Below, one piece after another: positions 36,542-50,400 of a stretch of 64,000 nt of DNA (positions are counted from its first letter, which is position 1; every line of letters begins with the position of its first letter). The stretch comes from Dipylidium caninum (Eukaryota; Platyhelminthes; Cestoda; Cyclophyllidea; Dipylidiidae). The position numbers and the translations under genes are program-made. The stretch covers positions 21,549-85,548 of the forward strand of contig QEYB01001308.1 in assembly GCA_017562135.1 (NCBI GenBank), in the 5' to 3' direction. Below the pieces are notes generated by a model. It was not told the DNA's origin, did not search any database, and saw nothing but the letters and a program-made list of their open reading frames with translations.

Positions 36542-39500
36542 CGTCAAATGAGTTTGCATACTCATGCAGAATGGGCTGCAGGATGCGCAAATCGCGAGTA
36601 TTTTTGCCCATGCGATTTGGCAGTGGACACGTCAATGTGCGATAGAGTGGCAGATTGAGGAGCGCATACGCCGACTTGTGAGGCGAAATGGCACATGCAC
36701 ACTTCACAGGCTACCTTCGACCCATCTCATGCAGAATGGGCTGCAGGATGCGCAAATCGCGAGTATTTTTGCCCATGCGATTTGGCAGTGGGTCAATGTG
36801 CGATAGAGTGGCAGATTGAGGAGCGCATACGCCGACTTGTGAGGCGAAATGGCACACATGCAACACTTCTTCACTCATCCAGGCTACCTTCGACCCATCT
36901 CATGCAGAATGGGCTGCAGGATGCGCAAATCGCGAGTATTTTTGCCCATGCGATTTGGCAGTGGACCACGTCAATGTGCGATAGAGTGGCAGATTGAGGA
37001 GCGCATACGCCGACTTGTGAGGCGAAATGGCACACATGCCACTTCTTCCACTCATCCAGGCTACCTTCGACCCATCTCATGCAGAATGGGCTGCAGGATG
37101 CGCAAATCGCGAGTATTTTTGCCCATGCGATTTGGCAGTGGACCACGTCAATGTGCGATAGAGTGGCAGATTGAGGAGCGCATACGCCGACTTGTGAGGC
37201 GAAATGGCACACATGCAACACTTCTTCCACTCATCCAGGCTACCTTCGACCCATCTCATGCAGAATGGGCTGCAGGATGCGCAAATCGCGAGTATTTTTG
37301 CCCATGCGATTTGGCAGTGGACCACGTCAATGTGCGATAGAGTGGCAGATTGAGGAGCGCATACGCCGACTTGTGAGGCGAAATGGCACACATGCAACAC
37401 TTCTTCCACTCATCCAGGCTACCTTCGACCCATCTCATGCAGAATGGGCTGCAGGATGCGCAAATCGCGAGTATTTTTGCCATGCGATTTGGCAGTGGAC
37501 CACGTCAATGTGCGATAGAGTGGCAGATTGAGGAGCGCATACGCCGACTTGTGAGGCGAAATGGCACACATGCAACACTTCTTCCACTCATCAGGCTACC
37601 TTCGACCCATCTCATGCAGAATGGGCTGCAGGATGCGCAAATCGCGAGTATTTTTGCCCATGCGATTTGGCAGTGGACCACGTCAATGTGCGATAGAGTG
37701 GCAGATTGAGGAGCGCATACGCCGACTTGTGAGGCGAAATGGCACACATGCAACACTTCTTCCACTCATCAGGCTACCTTCGACCCATCTCATGCAGAAT
37801 GGGCTGCAGGATGCGCAAATCGCGAGTATTTTTGCCCATGCGATTTGGCAGTGGACCACGTCAATGTGCGATAGAGTGGCAGATTGAGGAGCGCATACGC
37901 CGACTTGTGAGGCGAAATGGCACACATGCAACACTTCTTCCACTCATCCAGGCTACTTCGACCCATCTCATGCAGAATGGGCTGCAGGATGCGCAAATCG
38001 CGAGTATTTTTGCCCATGCGATTTGGCAGTGGACGACGTCAATGTGCGATAGAGTGGCAGATTGAGGAGCGCATACGCCGACTTGTGAGGCGAAATGGCA
38101 CACATGCAACACTTCTTCCACTCATCCAGGCTACCTTCGACCCATCTCATGCAGAATGGGCTGCAGGATGCGCAAATCGCGAGTATTTTTGCCCATGCGA
38201 TTTGGCAGTGGACCACGTCAATGTGCGATAGAGTGGCAGATTGAGGAGCGCATACGCCGACTTGTGAGGCGAAATGGCACACATGCAACACTTCTTCCAC
38301 TCATCAGGCTACCTTCGACCCATCTCATGCAGAATGGGCTGCAGGATGCGCAAATCGCGAGTATTTTTGCCCATGCGATTTGGCAGTGGACCACGTCAAT
38401 GTGCGATAGAGTGGCAGATTGAGGAGCGCATACGCCGACTTGTGAGGCGAAATGGCACACATGCAACACTTCTTCCACTCATCCAGGCTACCTTCGACCA
38501 TCTCATGCAGAATGGGCTGCAGGATGCGCAAATCGCGAGTATTTTTGCCCATGCGATTTGGCAGTGGACCACGTCAATGTGCGATAGAGTGGCAGATTGA
38601 GGAGCGCATACGCCGACTTGTGAGGCGAAATGGCACACATGCAACACTTCTTCCACTCATCCAGGCTACCTTCGACCCATCTCATGCAGAATGGGCTGCA
38701 GGATGCGCAAATCGCGAGTATTTTTGCCCATGCGATTTGGCAGTGGACCACGTCAATGTGCGATAGAGTGGCAGATTGAGGAGCGCATACGCCGACTTGT
38801 GAGGCGAAATGGCACACATGCAACACTTCTTCCACTCATCCAGGCTACCTTCGACCCATCTCATGCAGAATGGGCTGCAGGATGCGCAAATCGCGAGTAT
38901 TTTTGCCCATGCGATTTGGCAGTGGACCACGTCAATGTGCGATAGAGTGGCAGATTGAGGAGCGCATACGCCGACTTGTGAGGCGAAATGGCACACATGC
39001 AACACTTCTTCCACTCATCCAGGCTACCTTCGACCCATCTCATGCAGAATGGGCTGCAGATGCGCAAATCGCGAGTATTTTTGCCCATGCGATTTGGCAG
39101 TGGACCACGTCAATGTGCGATAGAGTGGCAGATTGAGGAGCGCATACGCCGACTTGTGAGGCGAAATGGCACACATGCAACACTTCTTCCACTCATCCAG
39201 GCTACGTTCGACCCATCTCATGCAGAATGGGATGCAGGATGCGCAAATCGCGAGTATTTTTGCCCATGCGATTTGGCAGTGGACCACGTCAATGTGCGAT
39301 AGAGTGGCAGATTGAGGAGCGCATACGCCGACTTGTGAGGCGAAATGGCACACATGCAACACTTCTTCCACTCATCCAGGCTCCTTCGACCCATCTCATG
39401 CAGAATGGGCTGCAGGATGCGCAAATCGCGAGTATTTTTGCCCATGCGATTTGGCAGTGGACCACGTCAATGTGCGATAGAGTGGCAGATTGAGGAGCGC

Positions 39501-42500
39501 ATACGCCGACTTGTGAGGCGAAATGGCACACATGCAACTCACTTCTTCCACTCATTCAGGCTACGTTCGACCCATCTCATGCAGAATGGGCTGCAGGATG
39601 CGCAAATCGCGAGTATTTTTGCCCATGCGATTTGGCAGTGGACCACGTCAATGTGCGATAGAGTGGCAGATTGAGGAGCGCATACGCCGACTTGTGAGGC
39701 GAAATGGCACACATGCAACACTTCTTCCACTCATCAGGCTACCTTCGACCCATCTCATGCAGAATGGGATGCAGGATGCGCAAATCGCGAGTATTTTTGC
39801 CCATGCGATTTGGCAGTGGACCACGTCAATGTGCGATAGAGTGGCAGATTGAGGAGCGCATACGCCGACTTGTGAGGCGAAATGGCACACATGCAACACT
39901 TCTTCCACTCATCAGGCTACCTTCGACCCATCTCATGCAGAATGGGCTGCAGGATGCGCAAATCGCGAGTATTTTTGCCCATGCGATTTGGCAGTGGACC
40001 ACGTCAATGTGCGATAGAGTGGCAGATTGAGGAGCGCATACGCCGACTTGTGAGGCGAAATGGCACACATGCAACACTTCTTCCACTCATTCAGGCTACC
40101 TTCGACCCATCTCATGCAGAATGGGCTGCAGGATGCGCAAATCGCGAGTATTTTTGCCCATGCGATTTGGCAGTGGACCACGTCAATGTGCGATAGAGTG
40201 GCAGATTGAGGAGCGCATACGCCGACTTGTGAGGCGAAATGGCACACATGCAACACTTCTTCCACTCATCCAGGCTACTTCGACCCATCTCATGCAGAAT
40301 GGGCTGCAGGATGCGCAAATCGCGAGTATTTTTGCCCATGCGATTTGGCAGTGGACCACGTCAATGTGCGATAGAGTGGCAGATTGAGGAGCGCATACGC
40401 CGACTTGTGAGGCGAAATGGCACACATGCAACACTTCTTCCACTCATCCAGGCTACCTTCGACCCATCTCATGCAGAATGGGCTGCAGGATGCGCAAATC
40501 GCGAGTATTTTTGCCCATGCGATTTGGCAGTGGACCACGTCAATGTGCGATAGAGTGGCAGATTGAGGACCGCATACGCCGACTTGTGAGGCGAAATGGC
40601 ACACATGCAACACTTCTTCCACTCATCCAGGCTACCTTCGACCATCTCATGCAGAATGGGCTGCAGGATGCGCAAATCGCGAGTATTTTTGCCCATGCGA
40701 TTTGGCAGTGGACCACGTCAATGTGCGATAGAGTGGCAGATTGAGGAGCGCATACGCCGACTTGTGAGGCGAAATGGCACACATGCAACACTTCTTCCAC
40801 TCATCCAGGCTACCTTCGACCCATCTCATGCAGAATGGGCTGCAGGATGCGCAAATCGCGAGTATTTTTGCCCATGCGATTTGGCAGTGGACCACGTCAA
40901 TGTGCGATAGAGTGGCAGATTGAGGAGCGCATACGCCGACTTGTGAGGCGAAATGGCACACATGCAACACTTCTTCCACTCATCCAGGCTACCTTCGACC
41001 CATCTCATGCAGAATGGGCTGCAAGGATGCGCAAATCGCGAGTATTTTTGCCCATGCGATTTGGCAGTGGACACGTCAATGTGCGATAGAGTGGCAGATT
41101 GAGGAGCGCATACGCCGACTTGTGAGGCGAAATGGCACACATGCAACACTTCTTCCACTCATCAGGCTACCTTCGACCCATCTCATGCAGAATGGGCTGC
41201 AGGATGCGCAAATCGCGAGTATTTTTGCCCATGCGATTTGGCAGTGGACCACGTCAATGTGCGATAGAGTGGCAGATTGAGGAGCGCATACGCCGACTTG
41301 TGAGGCGAAATGGCACACATGCAACATTCTTCCACTCATTCAGGCTACCTTCGACCCATCTCATGCAGAATGGGCTGCAGGATGCGCAAATCGCGAGTAT
41401 TTTTGCCCATGCGATTTGGCAGTGGACCACGTCAATGTGCGATAGAGTGGCAGATTGAGGAGCGCATACGCCGACTTGTGAGGCGAAATGGCACACATGC
41501 AACACTTCTTCCACTCATCAGGCTACTTCGACCCATCTCATGCAGAATGGGATGCAGGATGCGCAAATCGCGAGTATTTTTGCCCATGCGATTTGGCAGT
41601 GGACCACGTCAATGTGCGATAGAGTGGCAGATTGAGGACCGCATACGCCGACTTGTGAGGCGAAATGGCACACATGCAACACTTCTTCCACTCATTCAGG
41701 CTACCTTCGACCCATCTCATGCAGAATGGGCTGCAGGATGCGCAAATCGCGAGTATTTTTGCCCATGCGATTTGGCAGTGGACCACGTCAATGTGCGATA
41801 GAGTGGCAGATTGAGGAGCGCATACGCCGACTTGTGAGGCGAAATGGCACACATGCAACACTTCTTCCACTCATCCAGGCTTACCTTCGACCCATCTCAT
41901 GCAGAATGGGCTGCAGGATGCGCAAATCGCGAGTATTTTTGCCCATGCGATTTGGCAGTGGACCACGTCAATGTGCGATAGAGTGGCAGATTGAGGAGCG
42001 CATACGCCGACTTGTGAGGCGAAATGGCACACATGCAACACTTCTTCCACTCATCCAGGCTACCTTCGACCCATCTCATGCAGAATGGGCTGCAGGATGC
42101 GCAAATCGCGAGTATTTTTGCCCATGCGATTTGGCAGTGGACCACGTCAATGTGCGATAGAGTGGCAGATTGAGGAGCGCATACGCCGACTTGTGAGGCG
42201 AAATGGCACACATGCAACACTTCTTCCACTCATCAGGCTACCTTCGACCCATCTCATGCAGAATGGGCTGCAGGATGCGCAAATCGCGAGTATTTTTGCC
42301 CATGCGATTTGGCAGTGGACCACGTCAATGTGCGATAGAGTGGCAGATTGAGGAGCGCATACGCCGACTTGTGAGGCGAAATGGCACACATGCAACACTT
42401 CTTCCACTCATTCAGGCTACCTTCGACCCATCTCATGCAGAATGGGCTGCAGGATGCGCAAATCGCGAGTATTTTTGCCCATGCGATTTGGCAGTGGACC

Positions 42501-45500
42501 ACGTCAATGTGCGATAGAGTGGCAGATTGAGGAGCGCATACGCCGACTTGTGAGGCGAAATGGCACACATGCAACACTTCTTCCACTCATCCAGGCTACC
42601 TTCGACCCATCTCATGCAGAATGGGCTGCAGGATGCGCAAATCGCGAGTATTTTTGCCCATGCGATTTGGCAGTGGACCACGTCAATGTGCGATAGAGTG
42701 GCAGATTGAGGACCGCATACGCCGACTTGTGAGGCGAAATGGCACACATGCAACATCTTCCACTCATCCAGGCTACCTTCGACCCATCTCATGCAGAATG
42801 GGCTGCAGGATGCGCAAATCGCGAGTATTTTTGCCCATGCGATTTGGCAGTGGACCACGTCAATGTGCGATAGAGTGGCAGATTGAGGAGCGCATACGCC
42901 GACTTGTGAGGCGAAATGGCACACATGCAACACTTCTTCCACTCATCCAGGCTACCTTCGACCCATCTCATGCAGAATGGGCTGCAGGATGCGCAAATCG
43001 CGAGTATTTTTGCCCATGCGATTTGGCAGTGGACCACGTCAATGTGCGATAGAGTGGCAGATTGAGGAGCGCATACGCCGACTTGTGAGGCGAAATGGCA
43101 CACATGCAACACTTCTTCCACTCATCCAGGCTACCTTCGACCCATCTCATGCAGAATGGGCTGCAGGATGCGCAAATCGCGAGTATTTTTGCCCATGCGA
43201 TTTGGCAGTGGACCACGTCAATGTGCGATAGAGTGGCAGATTGAGGAGCGCATACGCCGACTTGTGAGGCGAAATGGCACACATGCAACACTTCTTCCAC
43301 TCATCCAGGCTACCTTCGACCCATCTCATGCAGAATGGGCTGCAGGATGCGCAAATCGCGAGTATTTTTGCCCATGCGATTTGGCAGTGGACCACGTCAA
43401 TGTGCGATAGAGTGGCAGATTGAGGAGCGCATACGCCGACTTGTGAGGCGAAATGGCACACATGCAACACTTCTTCCACTCATCAGGCTACCTTCGACCC
43501 ATCTCATGCAGAATGGGCTGCAGGATGCGCAAATCGCGAGTATTTTTGCCCATGCGATTTGGCAGTGGACCACGTCAATGTGCGATAGAGTGGCAGATTG
43601 AGGAGCGCATACGCCGACTTGTGAGGCGAAATGGCACACATGCAACACTTCTTCCACTCATCAGGCTACTTCGACCCATCTCATGCAGAATGGGCTGCAA
43701 GGATGCGCAAATCGCGAGTATTTTTGCCCATGCGATTTGGCAGTGGACGACGTCAATGTGCGATAGAGTGGCAGATTGAGGAGCGCATACGCCGACTTGT
43801 GAGGCGAAATGGCACACATGCAACACTTCTTCCACTCATCCAGGCTCTTCGACCCATCTCATGCAGAATGGGCTGCAGGATGCGCAAATCGCGAGTATTT
43901 TTGCCCATGCGATTTGGCAGTGGACCACGTCAATGTGCGATAGAGTGGCAGATTGAGGAGCGCATACGCCGACTTGTGAGGCGAAATGGCACACATGCAA
44001 CACTTCTTCCACTCATCCAGGCTACCTTCGACCCATCTCATGCAGAATGGGCTGCAGGATGCGCAAATCGCGAGTATTTTTGCCCATGCGATTTGGCAGT
44101 GGACCACGTCAATGTGCGATAGAGTGGCAGATTGAGGAGCGCATACGCGACTTGTGAGGCGAAATGGCACATGCAACACATGGTCTCATGCAGAATGGGC
44201 TGCAGGATGCGCAAATCGCGAGTATTTTTGCCCATGCGATTTGGCAGTGGACCACGTCAATGTGCGATAGAGTGGCAGATTGAGGAGCGCATACGCCGAC
44301 TTGTGAGGCGAAATGGCACACATGCAACACTTCTTCCACTCATTCAGGCTCCTTCGACCCATCTCATGCAGAATGGGCTGCAGGATGCGCAAATCGCGAG
44401 TATTTTTGCCCATGCGATTTGGCAGTGGACCACGTCAATGTGCGATAGAGTGGCAGATTGAGGAGCGCATACGCCGACTTGTGAGGCGAAATGGCACACA
44501 TGCAACACTTCTTCCACTCATCCAGGCTACCTTCGACCCATCTCATGCAGAATGGGCTGCAGGATGCGCAAATCGCGAGTATTTTTGCCCATGCGATTTG
44601 GCAGTGGACCACGTCAATGTGCGATAGAGTGGCAGATTGAGGAGCGCATACGCCGACTTGTGAGGCGAAATGGCACACATGCAACACTTCTTCCACTCAT
44701 CAGGCTACTTCGACCATCTCATGCAGAATGGGCTGCAGGATGCGCAAATCGCGAGTATTTTTGCCCATGCGATTTGGCAGTGGACCACGTCAATGTGCGA
44801 TAGAGTGGCAGATTGAGGAGCGCATACGCCGACTTGTGAGGCGAAATGGCACACATGCAACACTTCTTCCACTCATCAGGCTACCTTCGACCCATCTCAT
44901 GCAGAATGGGCTGCAGGATGCGCAAATCGCGAGTATTTTTGCCCATGCGATTTGGCAGTGGACCACGTCAATGTGCGATAGAGTGGCAGATTGAGGAGCG
45001 CATACGCCGACTTGTGAGGCGAAATGGCACACATGCAACACTTCTTCCACTCATCCAGGCTACCTTCGACCCATCTCATGCAGAATGGGCTGCAGGATGC
45101 GCAAATCGCGAGTATTTTTGCCCATGCGATTTGGCAGTGGACCACGTCAATGTGCGATAGAGTGGCAGATTGAGGAGCGCATACGCCGACTTGTGAGGCG
45201 AAATGGCACACATGCAACACTTCTTCCACTCATCCAGGCTACTTCGACCCATCTCATGCAGAATGGGCTGCAGATGCGCAAATCGCGAGTATTTTTGCCC
45301 ATGCGATTTGGCAGTGGACCACGTCAATGTGCGATAGAGTGGCAGATTGAGGAGCGCATACGCCGACTTGTGAGGCGAAATGGCACACATGCAACACTTT
45401 CTTCCACTCATCCAGGCTACCTTCGACCCATCTCATGCAGAATGGGCTGCAGGATGCGCAAATCGCGAGTATTTTTGCCCATGCGATTTGGCAGTGGACC

Positions 45501-48500
45501 ACGTCAATGTGCGATAGAGTGGCAGATTGAGGAGCGCATACGCCGACTTGTGAGGCGAAATGGCACACATGCAACACTTCTTCCACTCATCCAGGCTACT
45601 TCGACCCATCTCATGCAGAATGGGCTGCAGGATGCGCAAATCGCGAGTATTTTTGCCCATGCGATTTGGCAGTGGACCACGTCAATGTGCGATAGAGTGG
45701 CAGATTGAGGAGCGCATACGCCGACTTGTGAGGCGAAATGGCACACATGCAACACTTCTTCCACTCATCAGGCTACCTTCGACCCATCTCATGCAGAATG
45801 GGCTGCAGGATGCGCAAATCGCGAGTATTTTTGCCCATGCGATTTGGCAGTGGACCACGTCAATGTGCGATAGAGTGGCAGATTGAGGAGCGCATACGCC
45901 GACTTGTGAGGCGAAATGGCACACATGCAACACTTCTTCCACTCATCCAGGCTACTTCGACCCATCTCATGCAGAATGGGCTGCAGGATGCGCAAATCGC
46001 GAGTATTTTTGCCCATGCGATTTGGCAGTGGACCACGTCAATGTGCGATAGAGTGGCAGATTGAGGAGCGCATACGCCGACTTGTGAGGCGAAATGGCAC
46101 ACATGCAACACTTCTTCCACTCATCCAGGCTACCTTCGACCCATCTCATGCAGAATGGGCTGCAGGATGCGCAAATCGCGAGTATTTTTGCCCATGCGAT
46201 TTGGCAGTGGACCACGTCAATGTGCGATAGAGTGGCAGATTGAGGAGCGCATACGCCGACTTGTGAGGCGAAATGGCACACATGCAACACTTCTTCCACT
46301 CATCAGGCTACCTTCGACCCATCTCATGCAGAATGGGCTGCAGGATGCGCAAATCGCGAGTATTTTTGCCCATGCGATTTGGCAGTGGACCACGTCAATG
46401 TGCGATAGAGTGGCAGATTGAGGAGCGCATACGCGACTTGTGAGGCGAAATGGCACACATGCAACACTTCTTCCACTCATCCAGGCTACCTTCGACCCAT
46501 CTCATGCAGAATGGGCTGCAGGATGCGCAAATCGCGAGTATTTTTGCCCATGCGATTTGGCAGTGGACCACGTCAATGTGCGATAGAGTGGCAGATTGAG
46601 GAGCGCATACGCCGACTTGTGAGGCGAAATGGCACACATGCAACACTTCTTCCACTCATCAGGCTACCTTCGACCCATCTCATGCAGAATGGGCTGCAGG
46701 ATGCGCAAATCGCGAGTATTTTTGCCCATGCGATTTGGCAGTGGACCACGTCAATGTGCGATAGAGTGGCAGATTGAGGAGCGCATACGCCGACTTGTGA
46801 GGCGAAATGGCACACATGCAACACTTCTTCCACTCATCCAGGCTACCTTCGACCCATCTCATGCAGAATGGGCTGCAGGATGCGCAAATCGCGAGTATTT
46901 TTGCCCATGCGATTTGGCAGTGGACCACGTCAATGTGCGATAGAGTGGCAGATTGAGGAGCGCATACGCCGACTTGTGAGGCGAAATGGCACACATGCAA
47001 CACTTCTTCACTCATCCAGGCTTCTTCGACCCATCTCATGCAGAATGGGCTGCAGGATGCGCAAATCGCGAGTATTTTTGCCCATGCGATTTGGCAGTGG
47101 ACCACGTCAATGTGCGATAGAGTGGCAGATTGAGGAGCGCATACGCCGACTTGTGAGGCGAAATGGCACACATGCAACACTTCTTCCACTCATCCAGGCT
47201 ACCTTCGACCCATCTCATGCAGAATGGGCTGCAGGATGCGCAAATCGCGAGTATTTTTGCCCATGCGATTTGGCAGTGGACCACGTCAATGTGCGATAGA
47301 GTGGCAGATTGAGGAGCGCATACGCCGACTTGTGAGGCGAAATGGCACACATGCAACACTTCTTCCACTCATCCAGGCTACCTTCGACCCATCTCATGCA
47401 GAATGGGCTGCAGGATGCGCAAATCGCGAGTATTTTTGCCCATGCGATTTGGCAGTGGACCACGTCAATGTGCGATAGAGTGGCAGATTGAGGAGCGCAT
47501 ACGCCGACTTGTGAGGCGAAATGGCACACATGCAACACTTCTTCCACTCATCCAGGCTACCTTCGACCCATCTCATGCAGAATGGGCTGCAGGATGCGCA
47601 AATCGCGAGTATTTTTGCCCATGCGATTTGGCAGTGGACCACGTCAATGTGCGATAGAGTGGCAGATTGAGGAGCGCATACGCCGACTTGTGAGGCGAAA
47701 TGGCACACATGCAACACTTCTTCCACTCATCCAGGCTACCTTCGACCCATCTCATGCAGAATGGGCTGCAGGATGCGCAAATCGCGAGTATTTTTGCCCA
47801 TGCGATTTGGCAGTGGACCACGTCAATGTGCGATAGAGTGGCAGATTGAGGAGCGCATACGCCGACTTGTGAGGCGAAATGGCACACATGCAACACTTCT
47901 TCCACTCATCCAGGCTACCTTCGACCCATCTCATGCAGAATGGGCTGCAGGATGCGCAAATCGCGAGTATTTTTGCCCATGCGATTTGGCAGTGGACACG
48001 TCAATGTGCGATAGAGTGGCAGATTGAGGACGCATACGCCGACTTGTGAGGCGAAATGGCACACATGCAACACTTCTTCCACTCATCCAGGCTACCTTCG
48101 ACCCATCTCATGCAGAATGGGCTGCAGGATGCGCAAATCGCGAGTATTTTTGCCCATGCGATTTTGGCAGTGGACCACGTCAATGTGCGATAGAGTGGCA
48201 GATTGAGGAGCGCATACGCCGACTTGTGAGGCGAAATGGCACACATGCAACACTTCTTCCACTCATCAGGCTACTTCGACCCATCTCATGCAGAATGGGC
48301 TGCAGGATGCGCAAATCGCGAGTATTTTTGCCCATGCGATTTGGCAGTGGACACGTCAATGTGCGATAGAGTGGCAGATTGAGGACCGCATACGCCGACT
48401 TGTGAGGCGAAATGGCACACATGCAACACTTCTTCCACTCATTCCAGGCTACCTTCGACCCATCTCATGCAGAATGGGATGCAGGATGCGCAAATCGCGA

Positions 48501-50400
48501 GTATTTTTGCCCATGCGATTTGGCAGTGGACGACGTCAATGTGCGATAGAGTGGCAGATTGAGGAGCGCATACGCCGACTTGTGAGGCGAAATGGCACAC
48601 ATGCAACACTTCTTCCACTCATCCAGGCTACCTTCGACCCATCTCATGCAGAATGGGCTGCAGGATGCGCAAATCGCGAAGTATTTTTGCCCATGCGATT
48701 TGGCAGTGGACCACGTCAATGTGCGATAGAGTGGCAGATTGAGGAGCGCATACGCCGACTTGTGAGGCGAAATGGCACACATGCAACACTTCTTCCACTC
48801 ATTCCAGGCTACCTTCGACCCATCTCATGCAGAATGGGCTGCAGGATGCGCAAATCGCGAGTTTTTTGCCCATGCGATTTGGCAGTGGACCACGTCAATG
48901 TGCGATAGAGTGGCAGATTGAGGAGCGCATACGCCGACTTGTGAGGCGAAAGGGAAATGGACCACCAGTGCACACTGGCAACATCTTCCACTCATCCAGG
49001 CTTACCTTCGACCCATCTCATGCAGAATGGGCTGCAGGATGCGCAAATCGCGAGTATTTTTGCCCATGCGATTTGGCAGTGGACCACGTCAATGTGCGAT
49101 AGAGTGGCAGATTGAGGAGCGCATACGCCGACTTGTGAGGCGAAATGGCACACATGCAACACTTCTTCCACTCATCAGGCTACCTTCGACCCATCTCATG
49201 CAGAATGGGCTGCAGGATGCGCAAATCGCGAGTATTTTGCCCATGCGATTTGGCAGTGGACCACGTCAATGTGCGATAGAGTGGCAGATTGAGGAGCGCA
49301 TACGCCGACTTGTGAGGCGAAATGGCACACATGCAACACTTCTTCCACTCATCCAGGCTTCCTTCGACCCATCTCATGCAGAATGGGCTGCAGGATGCGC
49401 AAATCGCGAGTATTTTTGCCCATGCGATTTGGCAGTGGACCACGTCAATGTGCGATAGAGTGGCAGATTGAGGAGCGCATACGCCGACTTGTGAGGCGAA
49501 ATGGCACACATGCAACACTTCTTCCACTCATCCAGGCTACCTTCGACCATCTCATGCAGAATGGGCTGCAGGATGCGCAAATCGCGAGTATTTTTGCCAT
49601 GCGATTTGGCAGTGGACCACGTCAATGTGCGATAGAGTGGCAGATTGAGGAGCGCATACGCCGACTTGTGAGGCGAAATGGCACACATGCAACACTTCTT
49701 CCACTCATCCTGGCTTCCTTCGACCCATCTCATGCAGAATGGGCTGCAGATGCGCAAATCGCGAGTATTTTTGCCCATGCGATTTGGCAGTGGACCACGT
49801 CAATGTGCGATAGAGTGGCAGATTGAGGAGCGCATACGCCGACTTGTGAGGCGAAATGGCACACATGCAACACTTTTCCACTCATCCAGGCTTATTCGAC
49901 CCATCTCATGCAGAATGGGCTGCAGGATGCGCAAATCGCGAGTATTTTTGCCCATGCGATTTGGCAGTGGACCACGTCAATGTGCGATAGAGTGGCAGAT
50001 TGAGGAGCGCATACGCCGACTTGTGAGGCGAAATGGCACACATGCAACACTTCTTCCACTCATCCAGGCTACCTTCGACCCATCTCATGCAGAATGGGCT
50101 GCAGGATGCGCAAATCGCGAGTATTTTTGCCCATGCGATTTGGCAGTGGACCACGTCAATGTGCGATAGAGTGGCAGATTGAGGAGCGCATACGCCGACT
50201 TGTGAGGCGAAATGGCACACATGCAACACTTCTTCACTCATCCAGGCTCTTCGACCCATCTCATGCAGAATGGGCTGCAGGATGCGCAAATCGCGAGTAT
50301 TTTTGCCCATGCGATTTGGCAGTGGACCACGTCAATGTGCGATAGAGTGGCAGATTGAGGAGCGCATACGCCGACTTGTGAGGCGAAATGGCACACATGC
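36542..50400 (-). repeat. 179-bp tandem satellite, right arm in inverted orientation
   Basis: The same unit reads on the minus strand, mostly of B type. Unlike the left arm, many units carry one- or two-base deletions, typically at CCAGG, ACCTTCG, GGACCACG and TGCAGGATG, so spacing varies between 177 and 179 and sometimes less. Units next to the junction are the shortest, with spacings of about 165, 173 and 177 before reaching 179. Type-A bases appear sporadically (for example GCTACGTTCG near 39,203 and 39,560, GAGGACCGC near 40,565, 41,635, 42,709 and 48,384, GGACGACG near 38,033 and 43,746). A truncated unit lies near 44,150-44,190 and an insertion-bearing one near 48,950-48,985. Confidence 0.95.

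Noticed and set aside
19373..50400. Repeated open frames of 110 codons (plus) and 84 codons (minus) every 179 bp, in swapped orientation after 36.5 kb
   Set aside because: The frame is set by the repeated DNA unit. 179 is not a multiple of three, each frame closes in the next unit, both strands are open at once, and one-base deletions in the right arm change the frames freely. There is no sign of selection on protein.
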